Positions 29,941 to 39,113 of a DNA stretch of 64,000 bases are shown one piece after another. The stretch is from Rheinheimera riviphila (GTDB taxonomy: Bacteria; Pseudomonadota; Gammaproteobacteria; Enterobacterales; Alteromonadaceae): positions 62,001-126,000 of the forward strand of contig NZ_SACS01000010.1 of assembly GCF_004005945.1 (NCBI RefSeq), read 5' to 3'. Made by a program: the position numbers and the translations under genes. A model generated the notes under the pieces. It did not search any database, was not told the DNA's origin, and saw only the letters and a list, made by a program, of their open reading frames with translations. The stretch's first letter is position 1, and every line of letters begins with the position of its first letter.

Positions 29941-31251
29941 ATGTTTGCCTATTATCTGCGTTTAGCCTGGCTCAGCATCCGGCAAAGTTATGGTTTAAGT
30001 CTGCTGATGGTGTTGGCGATTGGTCTGGGCATCGGCGCTGCCATGACCACGGTCACTGTCAACTATCTGATGTCGGCCAACCCTATTCCAACCAAAAGTG
30101 AGCAACTGTTTTATGTGCAGTTGGATAACTGGGATCCGCATGAACCGGCCAACGACAACGGCGATCCACCGGATCAACTGACTTATCGCGACTCCACTGC
30201 GCTTTGGGCAGCAAATAAAGCGTTCCGGCAAGTGGTGCAGGCGCAAATGACGGCGGTGCTGGAGCCGGAAGGTAAAGACAGTTTGCCGTTTCAGGTCTCT
30301 GGCCGCGCCAATTCCGCCGATTTTTTTGCGATGTTTGAAGTGCCGTTTTTATTTGGCGGTAGCTGGGATCGCAGTGCCGATGAATCGATGCAGCAAGTGG
30401 TGGTGCTGAGCCAAAGCCTGAACGATCGGTTATTTGGCGGTCGTGATTCGGTCGGCGAAAAAGTAAAACTGGCGGGGGATTATTATCAGGTGGTCGGCGT
30501 GATTGCCAACTGGCAGCCAAGACCGCGTTTTTACGACATCACCACCGGTGCTTTTAACGAAGTAGAAGAAGTTTTTGTGCCTTTTAGTTTGATCTCGCAG
30601 CAGAAAATTAGCCGCAACGGCAATACCAATTGCTGGAAACCCAGTGGTGAAGGTTATGAGGCGTTCTTAAATTCGGAATGTGTCTGGACACAATTTTGGG
30701 TCGAGCTGCGTAATGAGCAGGAAAAGCAAGATTATCTGACCTTTTTAAATGCTTATGTCAGCGAGCAGAAAAAACTCGGCCGGTTTGAGCGGCCAGTCAA
30801 CAACCGGCTCAGCGATGTGATGCAGTGGATGGAAAATCAGCAAGTGGTGGCGCAAGACGCCAGCCTGATGATGGTGATGTCGCTGATGTTTTTGCTGGTG
30901 TGTCTACTGAATACTATCGGCTTATTGCTGGCGAAATTCTTAAGTAAAGCGCCACAAATCGGCCTGCGCCAAGCACTTGGCGCCAGTCGGCAGGATTTAT
31001 TTACCCAATATCTGACTGAAGCTGGTTGTATCGGCATTGCCGGTGGCTTGTTGGGATTGGTGTTCGCCTGGCTTGGTTTACAAGGCGTGCAGGCGCTTTA
31101 TGGCGATGAAATGAAAGGTTTGGCTGAGCTGGATCTGGCAATGGTGGGGCTGGCGATGTTGCTGGCGCTGGTCTCCAGTTTACTGGCGGGTTTGTATCCA
31201 ACCTGGCGTGCTTGCACTGTGCAACCGTCACAACAGCTGAAAAGCCAATAA
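29941..31251 (+). CDS. FtsX-like ABC permease, first of the pair
   Basis: A 436-residue permease with one N-terminal helix (SLLMVLAIGLGIGAAMTTVTV), a large periplasmic MacB_PCD domain (about residues 45-285), and three C-terminal FtsX helices ending YPTWRACTVQPSQQLKSQ. The periplasmic domain contains two Cys (NTNCWKPS and NSECVWTQF), which may form a disulfide. It forms the membrane part of a mechanotransmission-type efflux pump with the second permease. It starts 2 bases after the ATPase gene. Confidence 0.92.
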   Translation: MFAYYLRLAWLSIRQSYGLSLLMVLAIGLGIGAAMTTVTVNYLMSANPIPTKSEQLFYVQLDNWDPHEPANDNGDPPDQLTYRDSTALWAANKAFRQVVQAQMTAVLEPEGKDSLPFQVSGRANSADFFAMFEVPFLFGGSWDRSADESMQQVVVLSQSLNDRLFGGRDSVGEKVKLAGDYYQVVGVIANWQPRPRFYDITTGAFNEVEEVFVPFSLISQQKISRNGNTNCWKPSGEGYEAFLNSECVWTQFWVELRNEQEKQDYLTFLNAYVSEQKKLGRFERPVNNRLSDVMQWMENQQVVAQDASLMMVMSLMFLLVCLLNTIGLLLAKFLSKAPQIGLRQALGASRQDLFTQYLTEAGCIGIAGGLLGLVFAWLGLQGVQALYGDEMKGLAELDLAMVGLAMLLALVSSLLAGLYPTWRACTVQPSQQLKSQ

Positions 31252-31261
31252 GGAGCTTGAA

Positions 31262-32476
31262 ATGTTTGAATTAGGTCCAATTTTTCGAGCCTTATTACGG
31301 CAAAAAGTCGGGGCAATTCTGATTGCGCTGCAAATAGCGTTAACGCTGAGCATTATGGTCAATGCCATTTTTATGATGCAGCAGCGCAGTAGCCAGATGG
31401 CCAGGCCAAGTGGTCTGGATGAAGCGAATTTGTTTTATTTAAGCAATACCGTGTTTGGTCAGAACTATAACCATGAAGCGGCGCTGGCCGATGATCTGCG
31501 ACTCATTCGCGGCATTCCTGGTGTGGTGAACGCGACGCAGATCAACGCCATTCCACTGAGTGGCGGCGGCTGGTCGATGGGTTTGCAACACAAAGCCGGT
31601 GAGGGCGAAAACAGCATCGGTGTTGCAGTTTATATGGTCGACGACCATGGCATCAATACGCTGGGATTAGAGCTGATTGCCGGCGAAAACTTCCAGCTGA
31701 CCGATATTGAGTGGCGTCCAGCAACGTCAGTGAGCTGGCCGGCGCGGGCGATTGTCAGTCAGGCGATGGCCGAATCTTTGTATCCGGGCGCTTATCAGAG
31801 CGCACTTGGCAAAACGGTGTACATCAACCAGAACGAAGCAGTGCAAATCAGCGGTATTGTCAAAACCTTGCAAGCGCCGTGGAATGGCTGGGATGGCGTC
31901 GAGCGCAGCATGCTGGTGCCGTTTCAGATGGAAACGCGTAACAGCCGCTATATCATCCGGACCGAGCCCGGACGGCGTGATGAGCTGATGCCAATTATCG
32001 AAAAAGCGCTGGCCGAATCGGATAAAAACCGCATTATCCGGAACGTTACTAGCTTAGAAGATACCCGCGAGGACAGCTACCGCAGTCACAATGCGCTAAA
32101 TAAAATTCTGCTGTTGGTGATTGTGATTTTAACCTTGATCACCGCTTTCGGCATTGTTGGCCTGGCGATGTTCAGCATCAACCGCCGCCGCCGCCAAATC
32201 GGCACCCGCCGCGCTTTAGGGGCAACCCAGTTGCAGGTGATGCGCTATTTTATGCTGGAAAACTTCCTGATCAGTACCTTAGGCGTGGTGATTGGCGCTA
32301 TCGCGGCCGTGGGCTTGAATATTTGGTTAGTCAGTAAATTTGAACTTGCACCGTTAGAGCCGCAGCTGTTGGTGGTAGGTGTACTGGCGTTGTATCTGGT
32401 GGGTCAGCTGGCGGTGTTTTATCCGGCGCGCAAAGCCGCGGCGATTTCACCTGCTACTGCGACGCGTAGTGTTTAA
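31262..32476 (+). CDS. FtsX-like ABC permease, second of the pair
   Basis: A 404-residue permease with the same layout as its upstream partner: an N-terminal helix (VGAILIALQIALTLSIMVNAIFM), a MacB_PCD periplasmic domain, and three helices (ILLLVIVILTLITAFGIVGLAMFSI; the FMLENFLISTLGVVIGAIAAVGL region; LLVVGVLALYLVGQLAVFYPARKAA). The conserved RRRQIGTRRALGAT stretch is the FtsX coupling region. The two permeases diverge enough to form a heterodimer. The exported substrate is unknown. Relatives of this cassette often sit beside a two-component sensor and regulator, but none is present in this window. Confidence 0.92.
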   Translation: MFELGPIFRALLRQKVGAILIALQIALTLSIMVNAIFMMQQRSSQMARPSGLDEANLFYLSNTVFGQNYNHEAALADDLRLIRGIPGVVNATQINAIPLSGGGWSMGLQHKAGEGENSIGVAVYMVDDHGINTLGLELIAGENFQLTDIEWRPATSVSWPARAIVSQAMAESLYPGAYQSALGKTVYINQNEAVQISGIVKTLQAPWNGWDGVERSMLVPFQMETRNSRYIIRTEPGRRDELMPIIEKALAESDKNRIIRNVTSLEDTREDSYRSHNALNKILLLVIVILTLITAFGIVGLAMFSINRRRRQIGTRRALGATQLQVMRYFMLENFLISTLGVVIGAIAAVGLNIWLVSKFELAPLEPQLLVVGVLALYLVGQLAVFYPARKAAAISPATATRSV

Positions 32477-32560
32477 ATTGAATGATTTAATAGTTCAATA
32501 AAGCCATAACATGCCGCATCAGCGTGGAGATTAGTTCCTTGCTGCTGCGGCGAACACGAC

Positions 32561-33457
32561 TCATAACAACCTTTGTCGCGTCGTAATGTATCCGGCGTAA
32601 AAAATAATCAACACTCCGCCAAACCAAGCCATCGTCACCGGTTCTTGCCAGAATACATACCCAAATAAACCAGCAAAAATAATACTGCTATAAGTCCACA
32701 TGCCGATATCACTGGCTGGTGCCAACGCATAGGCTTTGGTCATCGCCATTTGACCAACAGCAGCCAACAGGCCCATCCCGGCAAAAGCCCACCAGGCCAC
32801 CGCAGGTAGCGGATTCCAATAAAACGGCACCGGTACAAACGAAATAATGGCGGTCAGCAACGAGAAATAAAACACCGTACGCGCGGCAGGTTCGGTATCC
32901 GACATATAACGGATGGTGGTTTTGGTCACCGCCACCAGTACAGCGGATAATAAACCCAGCAATAAAATAACCAGGCTACCGGCTTGCCCGCCAAGCGGAA
33001 TGGCAATAAAAACCCCAACAAAACCCAGCACTATCGCAAATAAGGTCAAGCGGCTTGGCCGTTCATTCAGCCAAAACCGCGCAATAATCGGTACCACAAA
33101 GGGGGAGAGCAACAACACCAACATCGCCTGCGCCAACGGCAACTGACTAATCACATAAAAAAAGCAGTACATCGAAATAATGCCGGTAGTGGCGCGACTT
33201 AAATGCAGATACCAACGTTTGGTTTTTAGGATCTGCACACCCTGACTAATAATCCACGGCAACATCACCAACAGCGCAAAAAAATTTCGGAAAAACACCA
33301 CCTGCGCCTCGCTGGCACTGGCGCTGGTGAGTTTTACTAAAGCGCCGATGCCGGCGAAGCAGGCTTCAGCGAGTAGAAGTAGCAGTGCCGCTGCGTAGAG
33401 CGGTTTGATGGTGTTGATAACTGGAATTTTTATTGGCATTTTTGTGGGCATGGGCAC
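32561..33457 (-). CDS. EamA/DMT-family transporter
   Basis: A 298-residue drug/metabolite transporter-type protein with about ten membrane helices in two EamA halves, ending KKTRQRLL-like basic residues (YAGYITTRQRLL). Family members export amino acids, metabolites or drugs; the substrate here is not readable. The start is uncertain because no clear ribosome site is seen: 33457 or 33439 (MPIKIPVIN) are both possible. It converges with the efflux operon. Confidence 0.85.
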   Translation of the reverse strand: MPMPTKMPIKIPVINTIKPLYAAALLLLLAEACFAGIGALVKLTSASASEAQVVFFRNFFALLVMLPWIISQGVQILKTKRWYLHLSRATTGIISMYCFFYVISQLPLAQAMLVLLLSPFVVPIIARFWLNERPSRLTLFAIVLGFVGVFIAIPLGGQAGSLVILLLGLLSAVLVAVTKTTIRYMSDTEPAARTVFYFSLLTAIISFVPVPFYWNPLPAVAWWAFAGMGLLAAVGQMAMTKAYALAPASDIGMWTYSSIIFAGLFGYVFWQEPVTMAWFGGVLIIFYAGYITTRQRLL

Positions 33458-33528
33458 TGCAGTTTGCTGTATGCCGGTGTTTCCGGCTTGGAAAGTGGCG
33501 GGAGTTTAGCATGCCTGCACCACGCGGC

Positions 33529-33558
33529 GTAGGGGCGATAAGCGAAGCGTCATCGCCC
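33529..33558 (+). repeat. GTAG-headed REP-like hairpin
   Basis: GTAG at 33529-33532 is followed by GGGCGAT (33533-33539), a 12-base loop and ATCGCCC (33552-33558). A GTAG head plus short GC-rich stem is the pattern of REP elements served by RAYT (TnpA-REP) transposases. It lies between the EamA gene and the toxin-antitoxin pair. Confidence 0.6.
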
Positions 33559-33645
33559 GCTTCGGTGCCGTTTGCTGCCAAAAACATCCACAAACTAACC
33601 GAAATTTACTAAAGGCAGATAAGCTGCCAGCAAGTGATGAGCATG

Positions 33646-33945
33646 CTATTTCAAATGATTTTGTGGCAGTTGTGGTTGCCCTAATATGGCAACGATCAGG
33701 ATAAAGTCGGTTTCTTTTGTGAAGTAGGCCGTGTGTTTACCAATTGGAAAGTAGAATCCGTTCAAGTAAATCTCTGTGCAAGGTCGGCCCAAACCCGGAT
33801 TGTCCGCTAACATCTGAAAGCCGGATAACAGAACTTCTTTGTATTTGTGCCACTGTGATTCAGAAAAATTCTGAATGCTATAGTCTTTGATTTTATGTAA
33901 ATGCACTTGAGCCAAGTTGCTCAATTTATATCGGTTATGCTGCAT
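33646..33945 (-). CDS. ParE/RelE-superfamily toxin
   Basis: A 99-residue type II toxin of the ParE branch: LSNLAQVHLHKIKDYSIQNFSESQWHKYKEVLLSGFQMLADNPGLGRPCTEI is the typical helical hairpin, followed by the beta-sheet core NGFYFPIGKHTAYFTKETDFILIVAILG. ParE members poison DNA gyrase and RelE members cleave mRNA; the sequence alone favours ParE because the RelE catalytic set is not apparent. It follows its antitoxin by 8 bases. Confidence 0.9.
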   Translation of the reverse strand: MQHNRYKLSNLAQVHLHKIKDYSIQNFSESQWHKYKEVLLSGFQMLADNPGLGRPCTEIYLNGFYFPIGKHTAYFTKETDFILIVAILGQPQLPQNHLK

Positions 33946-33953
33946 CTGCGTAC

Positions 33954-34196
33954 TTACAGAGCCTTGAGAAAACTTTCGCCATCAACAATATTGCCTTGCG
34001 CCAAATCTTCTTTCGCAGCGTGAAAGCAGTGTTTCAGGTAATCAGCTTTCATCGCTTCCAGTGCTTCATAATCGTGGATCGACATCACGACTACAGCATC
34101 TTTACTGTTTTTGCTAATTTTGATCGGTTCACGTTGAGCGTTTAGCAGTAACTCACCAAAATTGCGTTTGGCGTCATTTGCGGTGAGGGTTTGCAT
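33954..34196 (-). CDS. Phd/YefM-family antitoxin
   Basis: An 80-residue antitoxin starting MQTLTANDAKRNFGELLLNAQREPIKISKNSKDAVVVMS, the Phd/YefM DNA-binding fold, with a C-terminal helix (AMKADYLKHCFHAAKEDLAQG) that should neutralise the toxin. It is the first gene of the pair and probably represses the promoter just upstream, where a perfect inverted repeat overlaps the minus-10. Confidence 0.92.
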   Translation of the reverse strand: MQTLTANDAKRNFGELLLNAQREPIKISKNSKDAVVVMSIHDYEALEAMKADYLKHCFHAAKEDLAQGNIVDGESFLKAL

Positions 34197-34214
34197 AATT
34201 AAACTCCAGATTTA

Positions 34215-34255
34215 GCGATAAATGAAGCATACATTTTATCGCATGAAACGGTCAA
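34215..34255 (-). promoter_or_regulatory. Promoter and operator of the toxin-antitoxin operon
   Basis: On the minus strand TTGACC (34255-34250) and TATGCT (34231-34226), 18 bases apart, form a sigma-70 promoter. A perfect inverted repeat GCGATAAA (34215-34222) / TTTATCGC (34235-34242) brackets the minus-10, as expected for autorepression by the antitoxin-toxin complex. Confidence 0.75.
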
Positions 34256-34420
34256 TATGATTAAATCGTGCGATTTTATCTTGATCCCTCGTAACGCGGG
34301 CTTTCGAGAGATTAGGGTCACCTTTCCTGCGGTTTCTTTCTTTTACTTCGCCAAAAAAAGACGCTTACCAGCGGCGAAACGTTTTTAAAAACAGCCGTTT
34401 GCTACCAAATAAACAATGCC

Positions 34421-34448
34421 GGCGTACTACCCTTCGGGTGAGTACGCC
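34421..34448 (-). repeat. REP-like hairpin, copy A of an inverted pair
   Basis: GGCGTACT-accc-ttc-gggtg-AGTACGCC forms an 8-base stem with an inner ACCC/GGGT stem. On the minus strand it is headed by GTAGGGC, the REP-type GTAG. It pairs with copy B at 34478 in opposite orientation, like a BIME. Confidence 0.72.
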
Positions 34449-34477
34449 CTACCAAGCATCTGATATACATGAAAAAG

Positions 34478-34503
34478 GGCGGACTCACCGAAGGTAGTCC
34501 GCC
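34478..34503 (+). repeat. REP-like hairpin, copy B of an inverted pair
   Basis: GGCGGACT-caccgaaggt-AGTCCGCC is the same hairpin as copy A in the opposite orientation, with compensating stem changes (T-A to G-C) and one base pair fewer in the inner stem. The surrounding 396-base gap (34197-34592) otherwise contains the toxin-antitoxin promoter and no gene. Confidence 0.72.
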
Positions 34504-34592
34504 GCAGAGTCACACAGTTTCTTCTTGTATATTGACGTGGTGATGCACTAGAGCCAGCAGTTCTCAGCTTTACCAAAGCGCCAAGCCGCCGC

Positions 34593-37500
34593 TTAAATCA
34601 GCTCCCGCTCGCTAGCCAAGCGAGCAGTAAACTCCGCCGCTGGCATCGGTTTGCCAAACAAATAGCCTTGAATGAGGTAACACTGGCGTTGGCTGAAAAA
34701 GGCTAGTTGTTGTTCGGTTTCGACGCCTTCGGCGATGCAGTACATGCCGAGGCTGTTGGCCATGCTGAGCATAGCGTCGATGATGGTTTCGTCGTTGCTG
34801 TCGATGCCGATATCTTTGACAAAACTACGGTCGATTTTAATGGCGTCAATCGGCAGCTCTTTTAAGTATTTTAGTGAGGAATAGCCGGTACCAAAATCGT
34901 CCAGTGCCAGTTGGATGCCGAGCTCACTCAGCGCCAGCATGGTGGCGATGGCGCTTTGGTGGTCCTGCATCAGCGCGCTTTCAGTCACTTCAAAGCGCAG
35001 GCAGCTGGCGGGTAATTGGTATTTTTGCAGCAAGTTGCTGGTTTGAATGGCTAAATCGTCCTGCTCTAAATGGCGGGTCGATAAATTCACCGACAGGTAC
35101 AGGCTAAAACCGGCCTGATGCCATTGTTGTAAATCACAGAGCGCACGTTCCAATAAGGTTAACGTCATCGGTACTATTAGGTTTAAATCTTCGGCCAGCG
35201 GAATAAAATCGTTTGGCGGCACCAAACCGACATCGGATTGCCAGCGCATCAGCACTTCGGCGCCGACCACTTTTTGCTGGCGACTGTCGTAAATCGGCTG
35301 GTAGAAGTTAAAAAATTCGCTTTGCTGGTAGGCGCTTCGAAGCTTGGTTTCGCGTGCCAGTTGCATATAAGCTTTTTCATTCATCTCATTGATAAAGAAT
35401 TGGAAATTATTGCGGCCACTGTCTTTGGCGTGATACATCGCGACGTCTGCATGTTTGAGCAGTTCTTTGGCGTCATGCGCATCTTCCGGGAACACCGCAA
35501 TACCAATACTGGGTGAGACACTGACGATATGCGCGCCTAACTGCATCGGCTCGCCAATGGTTTTGATCATCTTGCGCGCCACGTGGCTGATATTGTCATC
35601 GTTTTTATAGGCTTCCAGCAGCACCACAAATTCGTCGCCGCCAAGCCGTGCCACGGTGTCGGTTAAACGCAGGGTGTCGGTCAGGCGTTTGGCGACTTTT
35701 TTCAGCAGTAAATCGCCGATATCGTGGCCGAGGCTGTCGTTAATTTGTTTAAATTTATCCAAGTCGATAAAACACAACGCTAAGGATCGGCGTTCGCGTT
35801 TTGCTTGCTCGATGCCGTGGTAAATCCGATCCATCAGCAAGGCGCGGTTTGGCAGCCCGGTCAACGTGTCGTAGCTGGCGAGATAACGTAAATCATCTTC
35901 GGCCTGTTTCTGGGCGGTGATGTCGGTGAACACCAACACAAAAAACTCGACCTGCAAATCGTCGCCCACTGCGGTGATATTGATCAGGGTAGGGCGCTCG
36001 GAACCATCGGGGCATTGCACCAGTTCTTCACCTTGCCAGTGTTGATTGACCGTCATCCCGGCCAGCAACTTGGTATAAAACCGCCGACGATTGAGGCTGA
36101 TGCCCAGATCATGGACGCGCGGGTTGGTTAAATACTCGTCCATATTGCCAAACACATCGCTGAAAGACTGGTTAGCGGCAATCACTCTTTGTTCTAAATC
36201 CAGCAGCACTACCCAGTCGCGGGTTTGTTGAAATGCTTCGCCAAATAACCGGGCTTTTTCTTTGGTGGCACGGGTTTCGGTAATGTTGCTGTAGGTACCA
36301 ATCACCCGTTCGATTTTTTGTTGGCTGGATAATTCGGTGACTTTGCCAATGTCTCTGAACCACAACCAATGCCCGTTTTTGTGTTGCATCCGGTAGCTGT
36401 GATCAAAAGTTTTATCCGGCGCGCTGGTAAAACGTTGCCAGGCCTGCTGATAAGCTTCACGATCATCCACATGGATCAACGACAGATGCTGCTGCATGGT
36501 GAGCGGATCCAGTGCTTCGCTATAACCCAGCATACTGTGCACGCGCTGGGCGAAAATGCTGTTTTTATGTGAGTGCCATTCCCAGGCGCCACTTTCGACC
36601 GCTTCCAGCGCTTGTTTTAACCTTTGTTCGGAAATTTTTACTTTTTGGTGCGCTTGCGCCAGCAACCGGCGTTGCCGGCGGCGATTGCGCCACCACAGTA
36701 ACGTGAACAGTAGAAACAGCACGGCATAGCTGACATAGGCCGTTTGGGTGCGCCACGGCGCAGCGGTAATGTTCAGCTGGATTTGTGCCGGCGCACTTTC
36801 CAGGCCGGTCATTGGCGACATGGCGGCGACGTTAAATCGGTAGCTGCCGGGCTGTAATTGCGGGAAAACTATTTGCGGTGAGCTCTGTACTGGGTAATCC
36901 AGTCGCTGCTCGCCTTCCAGCCACAGGCGGTAACTGATTTTGCTGCTGTCGCGGAAATTTAACGACGAAAACTGCACTTCAATGCCCGGCACGTCGTAGT
37001 TAAAGCTGAACGTCTGACCGTTCAGATTGCCAAGTGCGGCAGTGCCCGACTGATCCAGACCGCGAATGGCGGTAATGGCAATCTGTGGCGCCAGCGGTTG
37101 TTCGACAAAACGGCTGGCATCTACCAACGTTAAGCCCTGGCGGCTGCCAAATACCAGATCACCGTTGCGCAGGCGGGTGCTGGCACCGATGTTAAAGGCA
37201 TAAGAGGCGAGACCGTCTTTACGGGAGAAATGTTCAATCCGCAGCGAACGGGTATCGAGCCGCGACAAGCCGTAATTGCCGGAAAACCACAAATGGCCGT
37301 CGTTGTCTAATTCGCTGGAATAAACATTGTTACTCAGTAACTGCTGTTGTTCGTGAAAGTGATGCACTAATTTTAAGGCCGGATCAAAGCCGAGCAGGCC
37401 GATGCCGTTAAAAGTGATCCAAAGAATGCCTTGTGGATCAACACTCATTTTGTCGGCAAACCGCTGCAACGCCGGTTGATAGTCCGCCGTTTGAAACATC

Positions 37501-39113
37501 AGGCTGGCTTGTTGCTGCTGACTGTCATACAGCCATAATCGGTCATTGGCGCTGAGGATAATTTTGTGCGGCTGATTGGGCACCGCACCTAAAAATCTTC
37601 CGGCCAACTGCGGCGGTACTTTTTCCGCTAGTCCCGGCAAAGGTTCGACGACGCCTTGTGCCGGGCGATAGCGATAATATTGATCCAAATTGTAAAACCA
37701 GAAGTCGCCTTGTTCATCTCGCCAGTGGCCCTGTGCCGAGGTCGTCAGCAACTTTTGCTGCGTGGCATCGAGGAGCGGGGCAGGTAAGAACTGGCGGTCG
37801 GTGACGGAGAAATAGCGCAAAGAAGTGCTGGAACGTAACCACAGTCTGTTGTCCGATTCACGATAAATCCGGCTCAGGCTCTGGCCAAAATCGGCCGGAA
37901 TATCCGCCGGATAATTAAACTCTTTAAACTGACCGCTGCTTAAATCAAGCAGTTGTAAACCATAACCGGAACCAACCCATAACTGGTTGTTGCCGCCTTC
38001 TGCCAGCGCCTGTGCGCCAAAATTAAGCATCAACTGCTGGTTATTTTCAGCCCGTTGCTCAAGATTTTTTAGCCTGATATTGGTAAAAGCGGTGCTGCGC
38101 GGGTGCCAGTAATAGACCCCTTCGTCCCGACTGGCCAGCCATAAACCGCCGTCGGCTGTGGCGACCAGATCGGTGATCAGATCCTGGCCGATGTCCTGAT
38201 TGCCCTGACTAAATCGCCACATAAACTTACTGCTGCTAAGCATCGTGTCATATTCAAATAAACCACTGCTGGTGGCCAATAACAGACGGTCTTGATGTTG
38301 CAGCAATCGGGAGATCCGGATGTCCGTTAACAAGCGTTTCGGTTGCCATTGGCTGACGGGCTGCTGTAAATCAGCCAACGGCAACTGAAATAGTGAGCTG
38401 CCCGCGCTGATAAATAACTGATCGTTAGCAGCGTAAATATGCCGCACCATCAGCTGATTTGGTTTTGCCTGTTCAACGGTTAGTTTAATCTGTTGATGTT
38501 GACCGGTTTTCAGATCAACATGGAACAAACCTCGGTTGGTGCCCACCAGCAATTGTTGCTGATAAAGCCAGAGCTGGCGAACCCAACTCAGTTCGGTGTC
38601 GGCTTGTTTGAAGTTAAACAGTTCGTTGAGCTGGCCGGTTTTAAGCGAATAACGATACACACCGCTATTAATGGCGAGCAACAGATGATCGTCATCTTCA
38701 ATGATCACTTCACTCAGCGTCGGCATGTCCAGCTGTTCCTGCGCCGCTAAGTCCAGCACTAATTTGATCGCGCCGGTGGTTTTATCAATCCGGAAAATGC
38801 CGACCTGACTCGCCACCGCCCAAATTTGGTTCGGCAGATGTTCAAATACCTGATTAAAATCCAGGCCAGCAATTTTGGCGTCATCAGCCCCCACAATCAG
38901 GTTGCGGGTGGCGTCAAAGCGGTTCAGACCATTGCTGGTGGCTATCCATAAAAAGCCGTCCTGATCGATATGTAAATTTCGAACCGAGCCACGCGACAGA
39001 CCTTGTTCGATGGTCAGTGGTTGGAGCAGTGGTTTTAATTCGGCGGCCTGACTTGCCTGGCCACACAGCGTCAGTAAACATACCAGACCAAGCCAGTTCA
39101 ACAGCTTACGCAT
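34593..39113 (-). CDS. Periplasmic propeller-PAS-GGDEF-EAL sensor
   Basis: A 1506-residue membrane sensor for cyclic-di-GMP signalling. The order is: signal peptide (residues 1-24, ending GQASQAAE); a long periplasmic region of Reg_prop propeller repeats (LHIDQDGFLWIATSNGLNRFD and many alike); a Y_Y_Y domain (about 700-780); one membrane helix (about 787-805); a coiled coil; two PAS domains (PAC-like HSYRMQHKNGHWLWFRDIG in the first); then GGDEF (RLGGDEFVVLLE, about 1155) and EAL. The EAL domain keeps DDFGTGYSSL, the catalytic Lys (IKIDRSFV) and IQGYLFGKP, but its namesake motif reads EVL. Both activities look possible. The start at 39113 makes the signal peptide N-terminal; no clear ribosome site is visible. 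Confidence 0.9.
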   Translation of the reverse strand: MRKLLNWLGLVCLLTLCGQASQAAELKPLLQPLTIEQGLSRGSVRNLHIDQDGFLWIATSNGLNRFDATRNLIVGADDAKIAGLDFNQVFEHLPNQIWAVASQVGIFRIDKTTGAIKLVLDLAAQEQLDMPTLSEVIIEDDDHLLLAINSGVYRYSLKTGQLNELFNFKQADTELSWVRQLWLYQQQLLVGTNRGLFHVDLKTGQHQQIKLTVEQAKPNQLMVRHIYAANDQLFISAGSSLFQLPLADLQQPVSQWQPKRLLTDIRISRLLQHQDRLLLATSSGLFEYDTMLSSSKFMWRFSQGNQDIGQDLITDLVATADGGLWLASRDEGVYYWHPRSTAFTNIRLKNLEQRAENNQQLMLNFGAQALAEGGNNQLWVGSGYGLQLLDLSSGQFKEFNYPADIPADFGQSLSRIYRESDNRLWLRSSTSLRYFSVTDRQFLPAPLLDATQQKLLTTSAQGHWRDEQGDFWFYNLDQYYRYRPAQGVVEPLPGLAEKVPPQLAGRFLGAVPNQPHKIILSANDRLWLYDSQQQQASLMFQTADYQPALQRFADKMSVDPQGILWITFNGIGLLGFDPALKLVHHFHEQQQLLSNNVYSSELDNDGHLWFSGNYGLSRLDTRSLRIEHFSRKDGLASYAFNIGASTRLRNGDLVFGSRQGLTLVDASRFVEQPLAPQIAITAIRGLDQSGTAALGNLNGQTFSFNYDVPGIEVQFSSLNFRDSSKISYRLWLEGEQRLDYPVQSSPQIVFPQLQPGSYRFNVAAMSPMTGLESAPAQIQLNITAAPWRTQTAYVSYAVLFLLFTLLWWRNRRRQRRLLAQAHQKVKISEQRLKQALEAVESGAWEWHSHKNSIFAQRVHSMLGYSEALDPLTMQQHLSLIHVDDREAYQQAWQRFTSAPDKTFDHSYRMQHKNGHWLWFRDIGKVTELSSQQKIERVIGTYSNITETRATKEKARLFGEAFQQTRDWVVLLDLEQRVIAANQSFSDVFGNMDEYLTNPRVHDLGISLNRRRFYTKLLAGMTVNQHWQGEELVQCPDGSERPTLINITAVGDDLQVEFFVLVFTDITAQKQAEDDLRYLASYDTLTGLPNRALLMDRIYHGIEQAKRERRSLALCFIDLDKFKQINDSLGHDIGDLLLKKVAKRLTDTLRLTDTVARLGGDEFVVLLEAYKNDDNISHVARKMIKTIGEPMQLGAHIVSVSPSIGIAVFPEDAHDAKELLKHADVAMYHAKDSGRNNFQFFINEMNEKAYMQLARETKLRSAYQQSEFFNFYQPIYDSRQQKVVGAEVLMRWQSDVGLVPPNDFIPLAEDLNLIVPMTLTLLERALCDLQQWHQAGFSLYLSVNLSTRHLEQDDLAIQTSNLLQKYQLPASCLRFEVTESALMQDHQSAIATMLALSELGIQLALDDFGTGYSSLKYLKELPIDAIKIDRSFVKDIGIDSNDETIIDAMLSMANSLGMYCIAEGVETEQQLAFFSQRQCYLIQGYLFGKPMPAAEFTARLASERELI

